NCBI RefSeq assembly: GCF_019061125.1
Contig: NZ_JAHQYI010000002.1
Span: 62,001 to 126,000, forward strand
From: Microbacterium sp. NC79
GTDB lineage: Bacteria; Actinomycetota; Actinomycetes; Actinomycetales; Microbacteriaceae
DNA length: 64,000 bases
Reading direction: 5' to 3'
Shown: piece by piece, positions 8,598 through 16,639 of the stretch
How positions within the stretch are numbered: the first letter of the stretch is position 1
Layout: the number at the start of each line of letters is the position of its first letter
Notes under the pieces: generated by a model
Seen by the model: the letters and a program-made list of their open reading frames with translations, nothing else
Told to the model about the DNA's origin: nothing
Database searches by the model: none
Translations under genes and position numbers: made by a program

Positions 8598-10088
8598 TCA
8601 GCACTCGATGACGTTGACGGCCAGGCCGCCCTCGCTGGTTTCTTTGTACTTCGTTGACATGTCGATGCCGGTTTGGCGCATCGTTTCAACGACCTGATCG
8701 AGCGAGACGTAGTGGGTGCCATCGCCGCGGAGCGCAAGACGCGCGGCGGTCACGGCGGTGGACGCCGCGATCGCGTTGCGTTCGATGCACGGAATCTGCA
8801 CGAGACCACCGACCGGGTCGCACGTGAGCCCGAGGTGGTGTTCCATCGCGATTTCGGCGGCGTTTTCGATTTGGCGGTTGGTGCCGCCCATTACGGCGGT
8901 GAGGCCACCTGCGGCCATCGCGCAAGCGGAACCGACTTCGGCCTGACAGCCGCCTTCGGCTCCAGAGATGGACGCGTTCGCCTTGAACAGGGAGCCGAGC
9001 GCGGTTGCGGTCAGCAGGAAACGGCGGATGCCACGGCGACGATTCGCTTCGGCGAGCTGTTCTTCCGTGAGGTTATCCGGATTCGGATCAGCGGGTTCCG
9101 ATGAGAACCCCAAGAGGGCGCTCCCGACAAGTTCACCGTGCGGCGTGACGGCGTTGCCCTGCCCCAAACCCGAATCCGCCAGGAAGCGCCACCAGTACAT
9201 GGCAACAGCCGGGAGAATTCCTGCGGCACCGTTCGTGGGCGCAGTCACCACGCGACCGCCAGCGGCGTTTTCTTCGTTAACGGCAAGCGCGAATGCGCCA
9301 AGCCATTCGCCTGGTAGTTCGCGGTGTCCATCGGATTCGGAGAGCTCCAGCTGCTCGCGGATCGTGTTCGCGCGGCGCTTCACACCGAGGATGCCCGGAA
9401 GGACGCCGGCCGTGTGCAGCCCCGCATCGACGCACCCCGCCATCGCATCCCAAATCGCGTCGAGACCGGCGGCGACATCAGCCTCGGCACGCAACGACTC
9501 TTCGTTGCGGCGGGCGATTTCGGCAATCGTCAGGTTGTGTTCGTCGCACAGGGCGACGAGGGTTTCGGCGTCGCGGTACGCGTAGGGGAATGACCGGGTG
9601 CCGAGGCTCTCGGCCGCGCCGTCGCGACGAATGAAACCGCCGCCGACCGAGTAGTAGGTCTCTTCGGCAATGGCTTCGGCATCGGCGTAAGCCCACAGCG
9701 TCATCGCGTTGGGGTGGCCGGGCAAGCGGGTGCGCGGCTCAAACGTGATGTCTGACTTAGCGAAAGCGATCTCATGACTGCCGGCGACGAGGAGCGGGGC
9801 ATCCTCGACGTAGTTCGTCCAGGCGTTTCGCACATCGGCGGGGTCAACCGTTTCGGGGTGCTGGCCGCGCAGGCCGGCAACGACGGCGTCCGGCGTGCCA
9901 TGACCAATTCCGGTCGCACCCAGCGATCCGTACAAAACGCAAGCGATGCGCGTGACGCGCTTCATGGTTCCGTCGTGCTGCAACCGCTCGACAAAGTCGA
10001 CGGCAGCGCGCATGGGCCCCACGGTGTGGGAGCTTGACGGGCCTACACCGATGGAGAACAGGTCAAAAGCAGAGACGTACGCAGTCAC
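8598..10088 (-). CDS. sdaA: L-serine ammonia-lyase, single-chain [4Fe-4S] type
   Basis: The 496-residue enzyme starts with the alpha/beta-fused layout SAFDLFSIGVGPSSSHTVGPMRAA. It contains the cysteines that hold the oxygen-sensitive iron-sulfur cluster: GGCQAEVGSACAMAAGG and LTCDPVGGLVQIPCIERNA. It converts L-serine to pyruvate and ammonia in the cytoplasm. Length is usual for the fused form. The start is GTG at 10088, preceded by a GAGG that is very close. The TetR gene follows after 10 bp, but a functional link is not evident. Confidence 0.95.
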   Translation of the reverse strand: MTAYVSAFDLFSIGVGPSSSHTVGPMRAAVDFVERLQHDGTMKRVTRIACVLYGSLGATGIGHGTPDAVVAGLRGQHPETVDPADVRNAWTNYVEDAPLLVAGSHEIAFAKSDITFEPRTRLPGHPNAMTLWAYADAEAIAEETYYSVGGGFIRRDGAAESLGTRSFPYAYRDAETLVALCDEHNLTIAEIARRNEESLRAEADVAAGLDAIWDAMAGCVDAGLHTAGVLPGILGVKRRANTIREQLELSESDGHRELPGEWLGAFALAVNEENAAGGRVVTAPTNGAAGILPAVAMYWWRFLADSGLGQGNAVTPHGELVGSALLGFSSEPADPNPDNLTEEQLAEANRRRGIRRFLLTATALGSLFKANASISGAEGGCQAEVGSACAMAAGGLTAVMGGTNRQIENAAEIAMEHHLGLTCDPVGGLVQIPCIERNAIAASTAVTAARLALRGDGTHYVSLDQVVETMRQTGIDMSTKYKETSEGGLAVNVIEC

Positions 10089-10220
10089 ACCTCAAGAGTA
10101 GGTCGCTCCAGGCCCATGTGGGCGATTCTTCAGGCCCGGCGAGGCGAGACGCTTTAGGCCGTGCGCACGACGTGAGAGAGGATGGAAGGACCACCAGGTA
10201 CAAGACGTCAGGAGATATCG

Positions 10221-10598
10221 GTGTCACTTCGTAAACCGCTCACCACGCTCGGGGCGATCGCCGCAACATTGCTTCTGCTGACCGGGTGCACCTCCAGTGG
10301 CCCCGCCGTTGACGCCACCGGTGAGACGACCGAAGTGACCGTCACCGTTTCTGGCATGACCTATGTGCCCGACGTTATCGAGGTTCCGGTTGGCAACGAG
10401 CTGATCGTCACGTTTGAGAACACCGGAACCGTGGTGCACGACCTCAAGTTTGCAAACGGCGCCGACTCGGGCGACATCGCGCCAGGCAAGACCTCCGTCG
10501 TTGAGGTCGGTGTCATCGGCGCCAATCTTGACGGTTGGTGCTCCGTCGGCAACCACCGCGCCATGGGCATGGAACTGACGGTCGTCGCCGTCGAGTAG
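10221..10598 (+). CDS. Cupredoxin-domain lipoprotein (blue copper type)
   Basis: The 125-residue protein has a lipoprotein signal with lipobox LLTGC (C23), then a cupredoxin fold. Copper ligands are visible as H73 (VVHDLKF), C107, H112 and M117 in the C-x4-H-x4-M loop GWCSVGNHRAMGM. It should sit on the outer face of the membrane and carry electrons or bind copper. I chose GTG 10221 because AGGAG stands at the right distance; the longer ATG frame from 10182 would spoil the signal peptide. No partner oxidase is nearby, so its electron partners are unknown. Confidence 0.85.
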   Translation: MSLRKPLTTLGAIAATLLLLTGCTSSGPAVDATGETTEVTVTVSGMTYVPDVIEVPVGNELIVTFENTGTVVHDLKFANGADSGDIAPGKTSVVEVGVIGANLDGWCSVGNHRAMGMELTVVAVE

Positions 10599-10703
10599 GT
10601 TCGCGGCGCCCAGCGGCGTGGTCGGGCAAGTTTCTTGCGGCATGCGGCTGCGCCGTCGCCGAGAGGCGACCTTGTCGATGGAGCCGGCCGTAACGTCGGG
10701 CGC

Positions 10704-11612
10704 TCAATCGCGCTCGCAGGCGTACCCGTCGTTATCGCGGTCGAGGTCGTACACGTCGTTGCCGACGACCCGCGCGACGCCGTCGAAGTATGACGGCCCG
10801 TTTCCTGTTCCCCACGCACAGTCAACATCATTGGGATCGTTAGGCACGCAGGCATCCGCGTAGTTGGAATTACAATCACTGTCACCGCGACCGGCGAACG
10901 CGGCCGGAGGCGTGTACATGCCGACCGAAACAACTTCGTGGATCGGCTCTACAGTGACGATGTTTGACACTTCGACGCGGGCCGTCTCGACGCCGTCGGT
11001 GTAGGTCACGTCGTACGTAATCGTGCGAGTGCCAGCCACTCCGGCAATCGCGACCCGCGTGGTGCCGGTGGCGAGGTTCCAATCTTCCTGTTGCGAGCTG
11101 CCGAACGGAACGGCCTCGGTGATCGCCTCCTGTTTTACAACGACGACGGGCGTCGGGCTCGGTGACGGCGTGGCAGCGGCCTTCGCCGTTACCTGCGCAC
11201 TCAGCGTGGGCCGAGGTGTGGCTGAAGGCGTCTCACTCGGCAGCGCGGCGATTCCAGCCGGGGCACTCTCGCTAGTGCTCGGTTTTCCGGCGACCGCAGT
11301 TCCGATGCTGGAGAATCCGACCGCAATCACCGCGGAGATAATGATCGCCGCAATGGCGTGTTTTCGTGACGCAAACTTGATCCAGGTGGGTTGGTTCTTG
11401 ACGACAGCCACGATGGCGGTGATCAGAACAACGGCGGCCAGCGCCACGACGAGCTGCCACAGCAGGATGGCGAGCAGAATGGCTGCCGCGACGATGCTGC
11501 CTTTGGCCCACAGCGGCAACTTCGCTAGCGGCCCCCACTTTGATTTCACCCGCTCAATCGTCATCGCTGTTGCGGTGGGTGGTGTCAGTGGAGTCATCGG
11601 ATCGTGCGTCAT
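10704..11612 (-). CDS. Membrane protein with G5 domain and C-terminal excalibur motif
   Basis: The 302-residue protein has two hydrophobic helix groups near residues 35-70 and 85-110, then a Ser/Pro/Thr-rich linker. A G5 domain follows at about residues 165-235 (AITEAVPFGSS... TRTITYDVTYTDGVETARVEVSNIVTVEP). The tail is cysteine-containing and ends in YDLDRDNDGYACERD, the calcium-binding excalibur motif DxDxDGxxCE. G5 domains are thought to bind N-acetylglucosamine polymers, so a cell-wall location is likely. It has no obvious operon partners. The exact role is unknown. Confidence 0.85.
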   Translation of the reverse strand: MTHDPMTPLTPPTATAMTIERVKSKWGPLAKLPLWAKGSIVAAAILLAILLWQLVVALAAVVLITAIVAVVKNQPTWIKFASRKHAIAAIIISAVIAVGFSSIGTAVAGKPSTSESAPAGIAALPSETPSATPRPTLSAQVTAKAAATPSPSPTPVVVVKQEAITEAVPFGSSQQEDWNLATGTTRVAIAGVAGTRTITYDVTYTDGVETARVEVSNIVTVEPIHEVVSVGMYTPPAAFAGRGDSDCNSNYADACVPNDPNDVDCAWGTGNGPSYFDGVARVVGNDVYDLDRDNDGYACERD

Positions 11613-11785
11613 TACAGCTCCCGGGTCAGCAAGGGCCCCACCAAGATGAGAGCCTTCTCATCTGTGATGTTAGCGACAAGACCCGATCGCGCGAAACATG
11701 ATTTCTACGCTCGTGCCAAGCGTGCCGAAGAAGCTTCGCTGGGCCGACTAGGCACGAGTTGAAGTCAGTTATGCATGAGGCAATT

Positions 11786-11868
11786 CAGTTGTGCATGAGC
11801 CAAACGCCCAACCGGCGTGAAAACACGGCGTGTCGAGGCCAATTTACCCCTTCACTCATGCAGAACTG
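11786..11868. repeat. About 84-bp palindromic intergenic repeat, copy 1 (inverted relative to copies 2 and 3)
   Basis: The ends CAGTTGTGCATGAG (11786-11799) and CTCATGCAGAACTG (11855-11868) are inverted repeats. Read on the minus strand, the middle holds CGACACGCCGTG, which matches the middle of the copies at 27900 and 47378. An outer pair, 11766-11779 and 11875-11888, repeats the arm sequence again (13 of 14 bases), so the element is nested. The gap between 11613 and 12157 holds no credible gene; it contains this element, a minisatellite and a tRNA terminator. Confidence 0.6.
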
Positions 11869-11998
11869 AGAACGCTCATGCATAACTCGGGAGCGCGGCG
11901 ATGCGGTCGATTCTGGGGCATGTGGCTCCGGCCACGGGCAGAGCAAGCCGGCCACAACCTCGGCAAGCGGGCTAAGTGCCAAGGCCGCCGGTCGTAGG

Positions 11999-12103
11999 AC
12001 CAGGACTTACGAGAACAGAACATACGGAACCAAGACATGCGAAAACAGAACCGACGGAACCAGGACCTGCGGAACCAGGACCTGCGGAACCAGGACCTGC
12101 GGA
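11999..12103. repeat. 15-bp tandem repeat, seven units
   Basis: Seven consecutive 15-bp units run without a break from 11999. The last three are identical (ACCAGGACCTGCGGA), and the first four are diverged copies. The array lies just past the terminator of tRNA-Arg. It contains the hexamer GGAACC at the unit junctions. Because the unit is a multiple of three, it reads through in some frames, but I see no real gene across it. Confidence 0.85.
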
Positions 12104-12110
12104 AACGAAG

Positions 12111-12136
12111 AAAGCCTCTGCTTTCGCAGAGGCTTT
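12111..12136 (-). terminator. Rho-independent terminator of tRNA-Arg
   Basis: AAAGCCTCTG and CAGAGGCTTT form a perfect stem around a short loop. On the minus strand it is followed by a T-rich stretch (TTTCTTCGTTT). It lies 21 bp beyond the 3' end of the tRNA. Confidence 0.85.
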
Positions 12137-12157
12137 CTGTACTGTCTCAACACAGTG

Positions 12158-12230
12158 TGCGCTCGAAGGGACTCGAACCCCCAACCTTCTGATCCGTAGT
12201 CAGATGCTCTATCCATTGAGCTACGAACGC
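12158..12230 (-). tRNA. tRNA-Arg (anticodon ACG)
   Basis: The 73-nt cloverleaf can be drawn in full. The acceptor stem pairs GCGTTCG with CGAGCGC, the D arm is TAGCTCAATGGATAGAGCA, the anticodon loop is CTACGGA with anticodon ACG, and the T arm carries GGGTTCGAGTCCC. The discriminator is A, and CCA is not encoded. It decodes CGN arginine codons after the usual A34 deamination. A clear terminator follows. Confidence 0.97.
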
Positions 12231-12375
12231 CCAGCCTTTGCTTTCGCTTGGCCGTAGATAAGCTTACAACACCTTCGGCGTTCCGGCGAATCGGCACGGT
12301 TGCGCCGGAATCCCGGGCGCGCCGCGTGCGATGCGCCCGCACGGCTTAGACCAGAGAAGCCCTGGTTCGGGCGGG

Positions 12376-12936
12376 CTATTTGGTTTCCCAGTCCTTCTTT
12401 TTCTTCGCCTGCGCCGCGAGATTCTGCAAATCAACCATCACGAGGGCCTGCATGCGCGCTTCGCGCATGCGCTCGTAGTCAGGGTCAGCCTCGGGGCGCA
12501 TAGCCTCGACGCGCAACCGGTTTTGCAGGTTGTTGGCCACATCGATCCATGCTGCCTCGCGGCTGGATTCGACGAGCTCCCGCACCGCTGCTTCATCATC
12601 AATCATCGTGCGCAGACGAGCAGCCACTTGCTCCGAGTGCTTGCGACGTTGACGGAGGTTCTTCACGTCGCGATCACGGTAGTCGTGGGTGCCGTCAGAA
12701 AGCGAATAACGCCCGAACGCTGCGCGCTGCATCTTCTTCAGGCGGCGCGCGCCCTTCTCTGATTCTTTTGCGAGCGTCTCGATGGCGTCGCGTGCCACCG
12801 CATCAAACTCGCCGGGGTCAAAGCTCTCACCGCCGGCAATGGTGTCAACGAGGATATGGTTCTTCACGATCAGGCGAGCCGCGGCGAGCGCGATGGCGAC
12901 ACCTTCCGCGATGGCATCTGCGTGCTTCTTCCTCAT
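12376..12936 (-). CDS. Conserved hypothetical charged helical protein
   Basis: The 186-residue protein is almost entirely helical and rich in Arg, Lys, Glu and Ala, with no membrane segment or signal. It contains a basic stretch KESEKGARRLKKMQRAAFGRYSL and ends in AAQAKKKKDWETK. I do not recognise a family with confidence. I chose ATG 12936 because GGGAGGG stands 4 bp upstream; longer starts at 12951 and 12969 include that Shine-Dalgarno. It diverges from the SDR gene at 13104. No function is proposed. Confidence 0.7.
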   Translation of the reverse strand: MRKKHADAIAEGVAIALAAARLIVKNHILVDTIAGGESFDPGEFDAVARDAIETLAKESEKGARRLKKMQRAAFGRYSLSDGTHDYRDRDVKNLRQRRKHSEQVAARLRTMIDDEAAVRELVESSREAAWIDVANNLQNRLRVEAMRPEADPDYERMREARMQALVMVDLQNLAAQAKKKKDWETK

Positions 12937-13103
12937 TGAACCCTCCCTCATGAATGAGCGTAGTCGCACCCGCGCGCGAGGTCACGACCCAGGCCATCTC
13001 TGAGCCGCCGTGCACAAAATGCCGCGGCATGGCGTGCACAAAACAGGGTCGCGCTACGACACGATATGACTGTGTGCAACGTTGCCGCGAAAGGATCCCC
13101 CGA

Positions 13104-13955
13104 ATGCCTCGACTCAACGTCACCGGCCACACGGCTGCCATCACCGGCGCGGCCGCTGGCATGGGTGCCGCCGTTGCGCGTCAGCTCGCCCAACAGGGCG
13201 CACATCTCGCCCTCATCGATCGCGATGCTGATGCGCTTGCTGCTGTGGCCTCAGAACTTCGCGCTCTGGCCCCCACGAGCACGGTCACCACGCACGTCGT
13301 CGACCTCGTCGATGACGATGCTGTGGCGCACGCCTGCGCTGACATCATCGATAAACACACGACGCTTCAGGCACTGATCACGTGCGCAGGCTCGTCCATG
13401 CTGGGCTCGATAGACCAGCTCACGATGGCAGAAATGCGCTGGCTCATGGACGTCAATCTGTGGGGCACAGTCAACATCACACAGGGCCTGCTTCCGGCGC
13501 TGCGTGCATCGCCACACGCGCACATCACACACCTGGCGAGCATCTACGCGCTGGCTGCCCCCGGCGGGCGCATCCCCTACGCGATGAGCAAATTTGCGGT
13601 GCGCGGCTTCTCCGAAGCACTGCGCCATGAGCTTGCTGACTCCACCGTCTCGGTTGGAACCATTTACCCCGCAGGGGTAAAAACCGGCATCATCCTGCAC
13701 GGGAGATACGCCGCCGCCCTTGATCCGGCCATTGCCGATCGCGCGGCGGCCGCTCAGGCACGCATGTACGACACGGAACCTGACGTCGCCGCCAGCATCA
13801 TCGTGAACGCAACCATCCGGAGGCGAGCGCGCACCATGATCGGCCGCAAGGCCTACCTCGTCGACGCACTCGTGCGCCTGCTGCCGGTGAATCACTGGTC
13901 GTTCATGCGCGCACCACTGCGCAAAGCGACCGACACCACAACGCCTGTGCAGTAG
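13104..13955 (+). CDS. Short-chain dehydrogenase/reductase
   Basis: The 283-residue classical SDR has the cofactor motif TGAAAGMG near residue 12 and the active-site pattern S (HLASIYAL) then YAMSK. The C-terminal part is longer than usual and ends with LVRLLPVNHWSFMRAPLRK, as in SDRs near mycolate/fatty-acid genes. ATG 13104 has AAAGGA upstream; longer frames start inside the promoter region. The substrate is unknown. Just upstream GTGCACAAAA occurs twice (13010-13045) around TGCCGCGGCA, a possible operator. Confidence 0.85.
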   Translation: MPRLNVTGHTAAITGAAAGMGAAVARQLAQQGAHLALIDRDADALAAVASELRALAPTSTVTTHVVDLVDDDAVAHACADIIDKHTTLQALITCAGSSMLGSIDQLTMAEMRWLMDVNLWGTVNITQGLLPALRASPHAHITHLASIYALAAPGGRIPYAMSKFAVRGFSEALRHELADSTVSVGTIYPAGVKTGIILHGRYAAALDPAIADRAAAAQARMYDTEPDVAASIIVNATIRRRARTMIGRKAYLVDALVRLLPVNHWSFMRAPLRKATDTTTPVQ

Positions 13956-14044
13956 CGGAACCACAACGCGCACTCGCAAAGAATCAACGGAACCATGGTG
14001 CTGGTTCCGACGCCCGCACCGCTGAAAAGTCATAGGCTACTTCG

Positions 14045-15112
14045 GTGACCAATCTTCACGACGTGAACGTACGCGGATTCGCTTCTGACAACTACTCCGG
14101 CATCCACCCCGAGGTGCTTGCGGCTATTGCCGCGGCAAACGGTGGCCACCAGATCGCCTACGGTGACGATCAGTACAGCGAGCGCCTGCAGCAGGTATTT
14201 GCCTCGCACCTCGGCGAGGGCGTTGAAGCTTTCCCGGTCTTCAACGGAACCGGCGCGAACGTCGTCGGGTTGCAGTCGATGCTTCCGCGCTGGGGCGCCG
14301 TGATCGCCGCATCGACCGCCCACATTAACGTCGACGAGGGCGGTGCGCCCGAGCGCGTAGGCGGCATCAAACTGCTCACCGTCGAAAGCCCTGACGGCAA
14401 GCTGACCCCCGAACTGATCGACAAAGAGGCGTGGGGTTGGGGCGATGAGCACCGCGCGCAGCCGCTCGTCGTTTCCATCACGCAGACCACCGAGCTCGGC
14501 ACGCTCTACTCGATCGACGAGATTCGCGCGATCACCGAACACGCTCACAGCCTCGGCATGACCGTGCACATGGACGGCGCTCGTCTCGCGAATGCGGCAG
14601 CTGCACTCGGACAACCGATGCGCGCATTCACTCGCGACGCCGGCGTCGACGTGATGAGCTTCGGCGGAACCAAGAACGGCGCCATGCTCGGCGAAGCGAT
14701 CGTCGTGATGAACCCCGAGGCATCGACCGGGCTCACTTACCTCCGCAAACTCAACATGCAGCTGTCGTCAAAAATGCGTTTCGTGTCGGCACAGCTCATC
14801 GCCCTACTGGAGGGCGACCTGTGGTTGCGCAACGCCTCGCACGCGAACGCGATGGCCACGCGCCTGCGCGCTGCCCTCGAAGCGGGCGTTGCCGATGGTT
14901 CCATCCGCGGCGTGGGCTTCACCCAGGAGACCCAGTCCAACGGCGTCTTCGCAACGCTCCCTGAGGGTGTCGCCGACCGGGTGCGCGAAACGTTCCGCTT
15001 CTACGATTGGGACGCGGCAAACCGCGAGGTACGCCTCATGTGCAGCTTCGACACGAGCGAGGCAGACATCGATGCGCTCGTCAGCCTGATCGCTCAAGAA
15101 ACGACGCGCTAA
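14045..15112 (+). CDS. Low-specificity L-threonine aldolase family (PLP)
   Basis: The 355-residue fold-type I PLP enzyme has the substrate-site start FASDNYSGIHPEVLAAIAAAN, the acidic MDGARLANAAAAL motif and the Schiff-base lysine K210 in SFGGTKNGA. It cleaves L-threonine or allo-threonine to glycine and acetaldehyde. The start is GTG 14045 and lacks a strong Shine-Dalgarno, so GTG 14063 is an alternative. It is monocistronic and ends in a strong terminator. Confidence 0.9.
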   Translation: MTNLHDVNVRGFASDNYSGIHPEVLAAIAAANGGHQIAYGDDQYSERLQQVFASHLGEGVEAFPVFNGTGANVVGLQSMLPRWGAVIAASTAHINVDEGGAPERVGGIKLLTVESPDGKLTPELIDKEAWGWGDEHRAQPLVVSITQTTELGTLYSIDEIRAITEHAHSLGMTVHMDGARLANAAAALGQPMRAFTRDAGVDVMSFGGTKNGAMLGEAIVVMNPEASTGLTYLRKLNMQLSSKMRFVSAQLIALLEGDLWLRNASHANAMATRLRAALEAGVADGSIRGVGFTQETQSNGVFATLPEGVADRVRETFRFYDWDAANREVRLMCSFDTSEADIDALVSLIAQETTR

Positions 15113-15125
15113 CCACAAAACGACA

Positions 15126-15164
15126 GCGGTCCTCGGAACCATCACCTTTGGTTCCGAGGACCGC
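15126..15164 (+). terminator. Terminator of the threonine aldolase gene
   Basis: GCGGTCCTCGGAACC and GGTTCCGAGGACCGC form a perfect 15-bp stem with a 9-nt loop, then ATGTTTTT. The stem carries the GGAACC/GGTTCC hexamer that is frequent in this window. Confidence 0.92.
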
Positions 15165-15177
15165 ATGTTTTTGGCGC

Positions 15178-15630
15178 TTACACCGGCACGGGGCCGCTCG
15201 TCGCGACCTCAGCAAACGACGGACCGTCGTACTGCATGAGGCACACGCGAATGCCGCCAAACGTTGCGCCGTCAAAAATGACCTCGCGGATCGGGCCGGC
15301 ATACAGGTCACGGACGACGGTCATACCCTCGGCGATAAAGTGCGCCTTGGCTGCTTCGATGTCGTCAACGCGGTAGTGAATATTGCGGAAGCCGGGCTGC
15401 TCATCAGGCAACTCGATGAGCTCAAACATGCCAGAGGTGTCCATGGCGATGCGTCCGCCCGCCGGAATCTGCGCTGCTGAATCATTGATGGCGATGGCGT
15501 CGGCGAGTGGGTAGGACTCCCCCGGCGTGAAGATGTGAAACTCCAGGCCAAAAAGGCGGGTGTAGCGGTCGACTGCTTCGTCCAAGTCAGTCACGACAAC
15601 GCCGAGCAGTTCCATGCGATCGATCTTCAT
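15178..15630 (-). CDS. VOC family protein (glyoxalase/bleomycin-resistance fold)
   Basis: The 150-residue protein has the paired beta-alpha-beta-beta-beta modules of the VOC superfamily: MELLGVVVTDLDEAVDRYTRLFGLEF, then NIHYRVDDIEAAKAHFIAEGMTV. The metal-binding residues are not certain. ATG 15630 is preceded by AGGAGG; the longer frame to 15717 overlaps the divergent gene's leader. It shares a promoter region with the SnoaL-like gene, so the two may act on one substrate. That substrate is unknown. A half-site ACCAAGCAAG lies between them at 15663. Confidence 0.82.
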   Translation of the reverse strand: MKIDRMELLGVVVTDLDEAVDRYTRLFGLEFHIFTPGESYPLADAIAINDSAAQIPAGGRIAMDTSGMFELIELPDEQPGFRNIHYRVDDIEAAKAHFIAEGMTVVRDLYAGPIREVIFDGATFGGIRVCLMQYDGPSFAEVATSGPVPV

Positions 15631-15717
15631 TGATCCTCCTGTTTCGTTGTCCGACACGTTATACCAAGCAAGCACCCGTTTGGGATAGCGTGAACGAAAC
15701 AGTTCAAGGAGGAACAC

Positions 15718-16182
15718 ATGCCCACCGTCGAAGAACGACTAGAACAGCTCGAATCCCGCCTTCAGGTGGCCGAAGACCGGCTGGCGATCGCGAATCTCAT
15801 CGCGTCGTATGGCCCCGCCGTTGACCGCCGCGACGGTGCAGCCACCGAGGCACTCTGGTCTACGGAGGGCACCTATGTCATTGGCGACGAAGTGGTTCCG
15901 TTTACCGGCCTTGCCGACATCGTCGACCGTCCGGGTCACCTCCGCTACGTCACCGCTGGGTGCAGTCACTTCCTCAGTCCGGCGCGCATCGAGGTCACTG
16001 ACGACACTGCGGTCGCGGTGAACTACTCGATGGTTGTTATGCACGAGGGCGAGCGCTGGGTGGTTGACCGCCTCAGCGCAAACCGCTGGGAGCTCGTGCG
16101 CACCGACGGAGGCTGGAAGGTCGAGCGTCGAGCAAATCGCACGATTACCGGTGTCGAAGAGGCCCGCGCCCTGTTGGCGTAG
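15718..16182 (+). CDS. SnoaL-like / NTF2-fold protein
   Basis: The 154-residue protein begins with a short coiled coil (VEERLEQLESRLQVAEDRLAIANLIASYG) and then the NTF2-like cone of SnoaL_4 proteins (YGPAVDRRDGAATEALWSTEGTY, plus RRANRTITGVEEA at the end). This fold serves as isomerase, dehydratase, cyclase or plain binder, often on steroids or polyketides. AAGGAGG precedes the ATG. It diverges from the VOC gene and ends with a strong terminator. The exact activity is open. Confidence 0.85.
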   Translation: MPTVEERLEQLESRLQVAEDRLAIANLIASYGPAVDRRDGAATEALWSTEGTYVIGDEVVPFTGLADIVDRPGHLRYVTAGCSHFLSPARIEVTDDTAVAVNYSMVVMHEGERWVVDRLSANRWELVRTDGGWKVERRANRTITGVEEARALLA

Positions 16183-16199
16183 TTATCCATCGCCCTGTG

Positions 16200-16229
16200 A
16201 CGGGGCTCGCACTTCGGTGCGGGCCCCGT
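16200..16229 (+). terminator. Terminator of the SnoaL-like gene
   Basis: ACGGGGCTCGCAC and GTGCGGGCCCCGT pair around TTCG, with one G-T pair, and are followed by TTTTCGTT. Confidence 0.92.
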
Positions 16230-16639
16230 TTTTCGTTGCGTCCACCGGGCGCATTCGCATTGTTGGACTGAGGGCGTTAACCCTCCGTACGTAGGCCTAG
16301 GAGCGCTCCCACTTTAGGGGCGATTCGGGAGAATCGGTCGAATTGGGAGCGAATTTTACTGACCCGGAGCAGGTGCACTTACGCAGACACGCCAACAAAA
16401 TTACGGCGATGGGGTCGCAAAGCACTGAGAAAACCGTGAATCCGTGCCGGAGAAGCCCTGAACATGAGTGCATTCGTCCCAGCAAACCCGAAAAAGGAAT
16501 ACCGTCAAGTTGAAATTCAACGATGGCATTTCTGGCCTCAATCCGCGTTTCCGAGAACGTCGGCTCGAGGCTCATTGCACCAAAGGCAGTACCCAGCACC
16601 ACACAATAAAACCCGTTCACCTCCCACAGGTCGTTTGTC
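16230..16639. other. 410-bp intergenic region upstream of the LuxR gene
   Basis: I see no convincing gene here. The stretch is less GC-rich than its surroundings. It holds a palindrome GGAGCGCTCC (16302-16311) and a 13-bp palindrome GTTGAAATTCAAC (16509-16521). An antisense frame of 127 codons lacks family features and overlaps the LuxR start. The region probably carries the promoter of the LuxR gene. Confidence 0.5.

Noticed and set aside
15663..15682. ACCAAGCAAG between the VOC and SnoaL-like genes
   Set aside because: Only one half-site fits; the other half is absent at the right distance, and the genes are not clearly part of the pathway.
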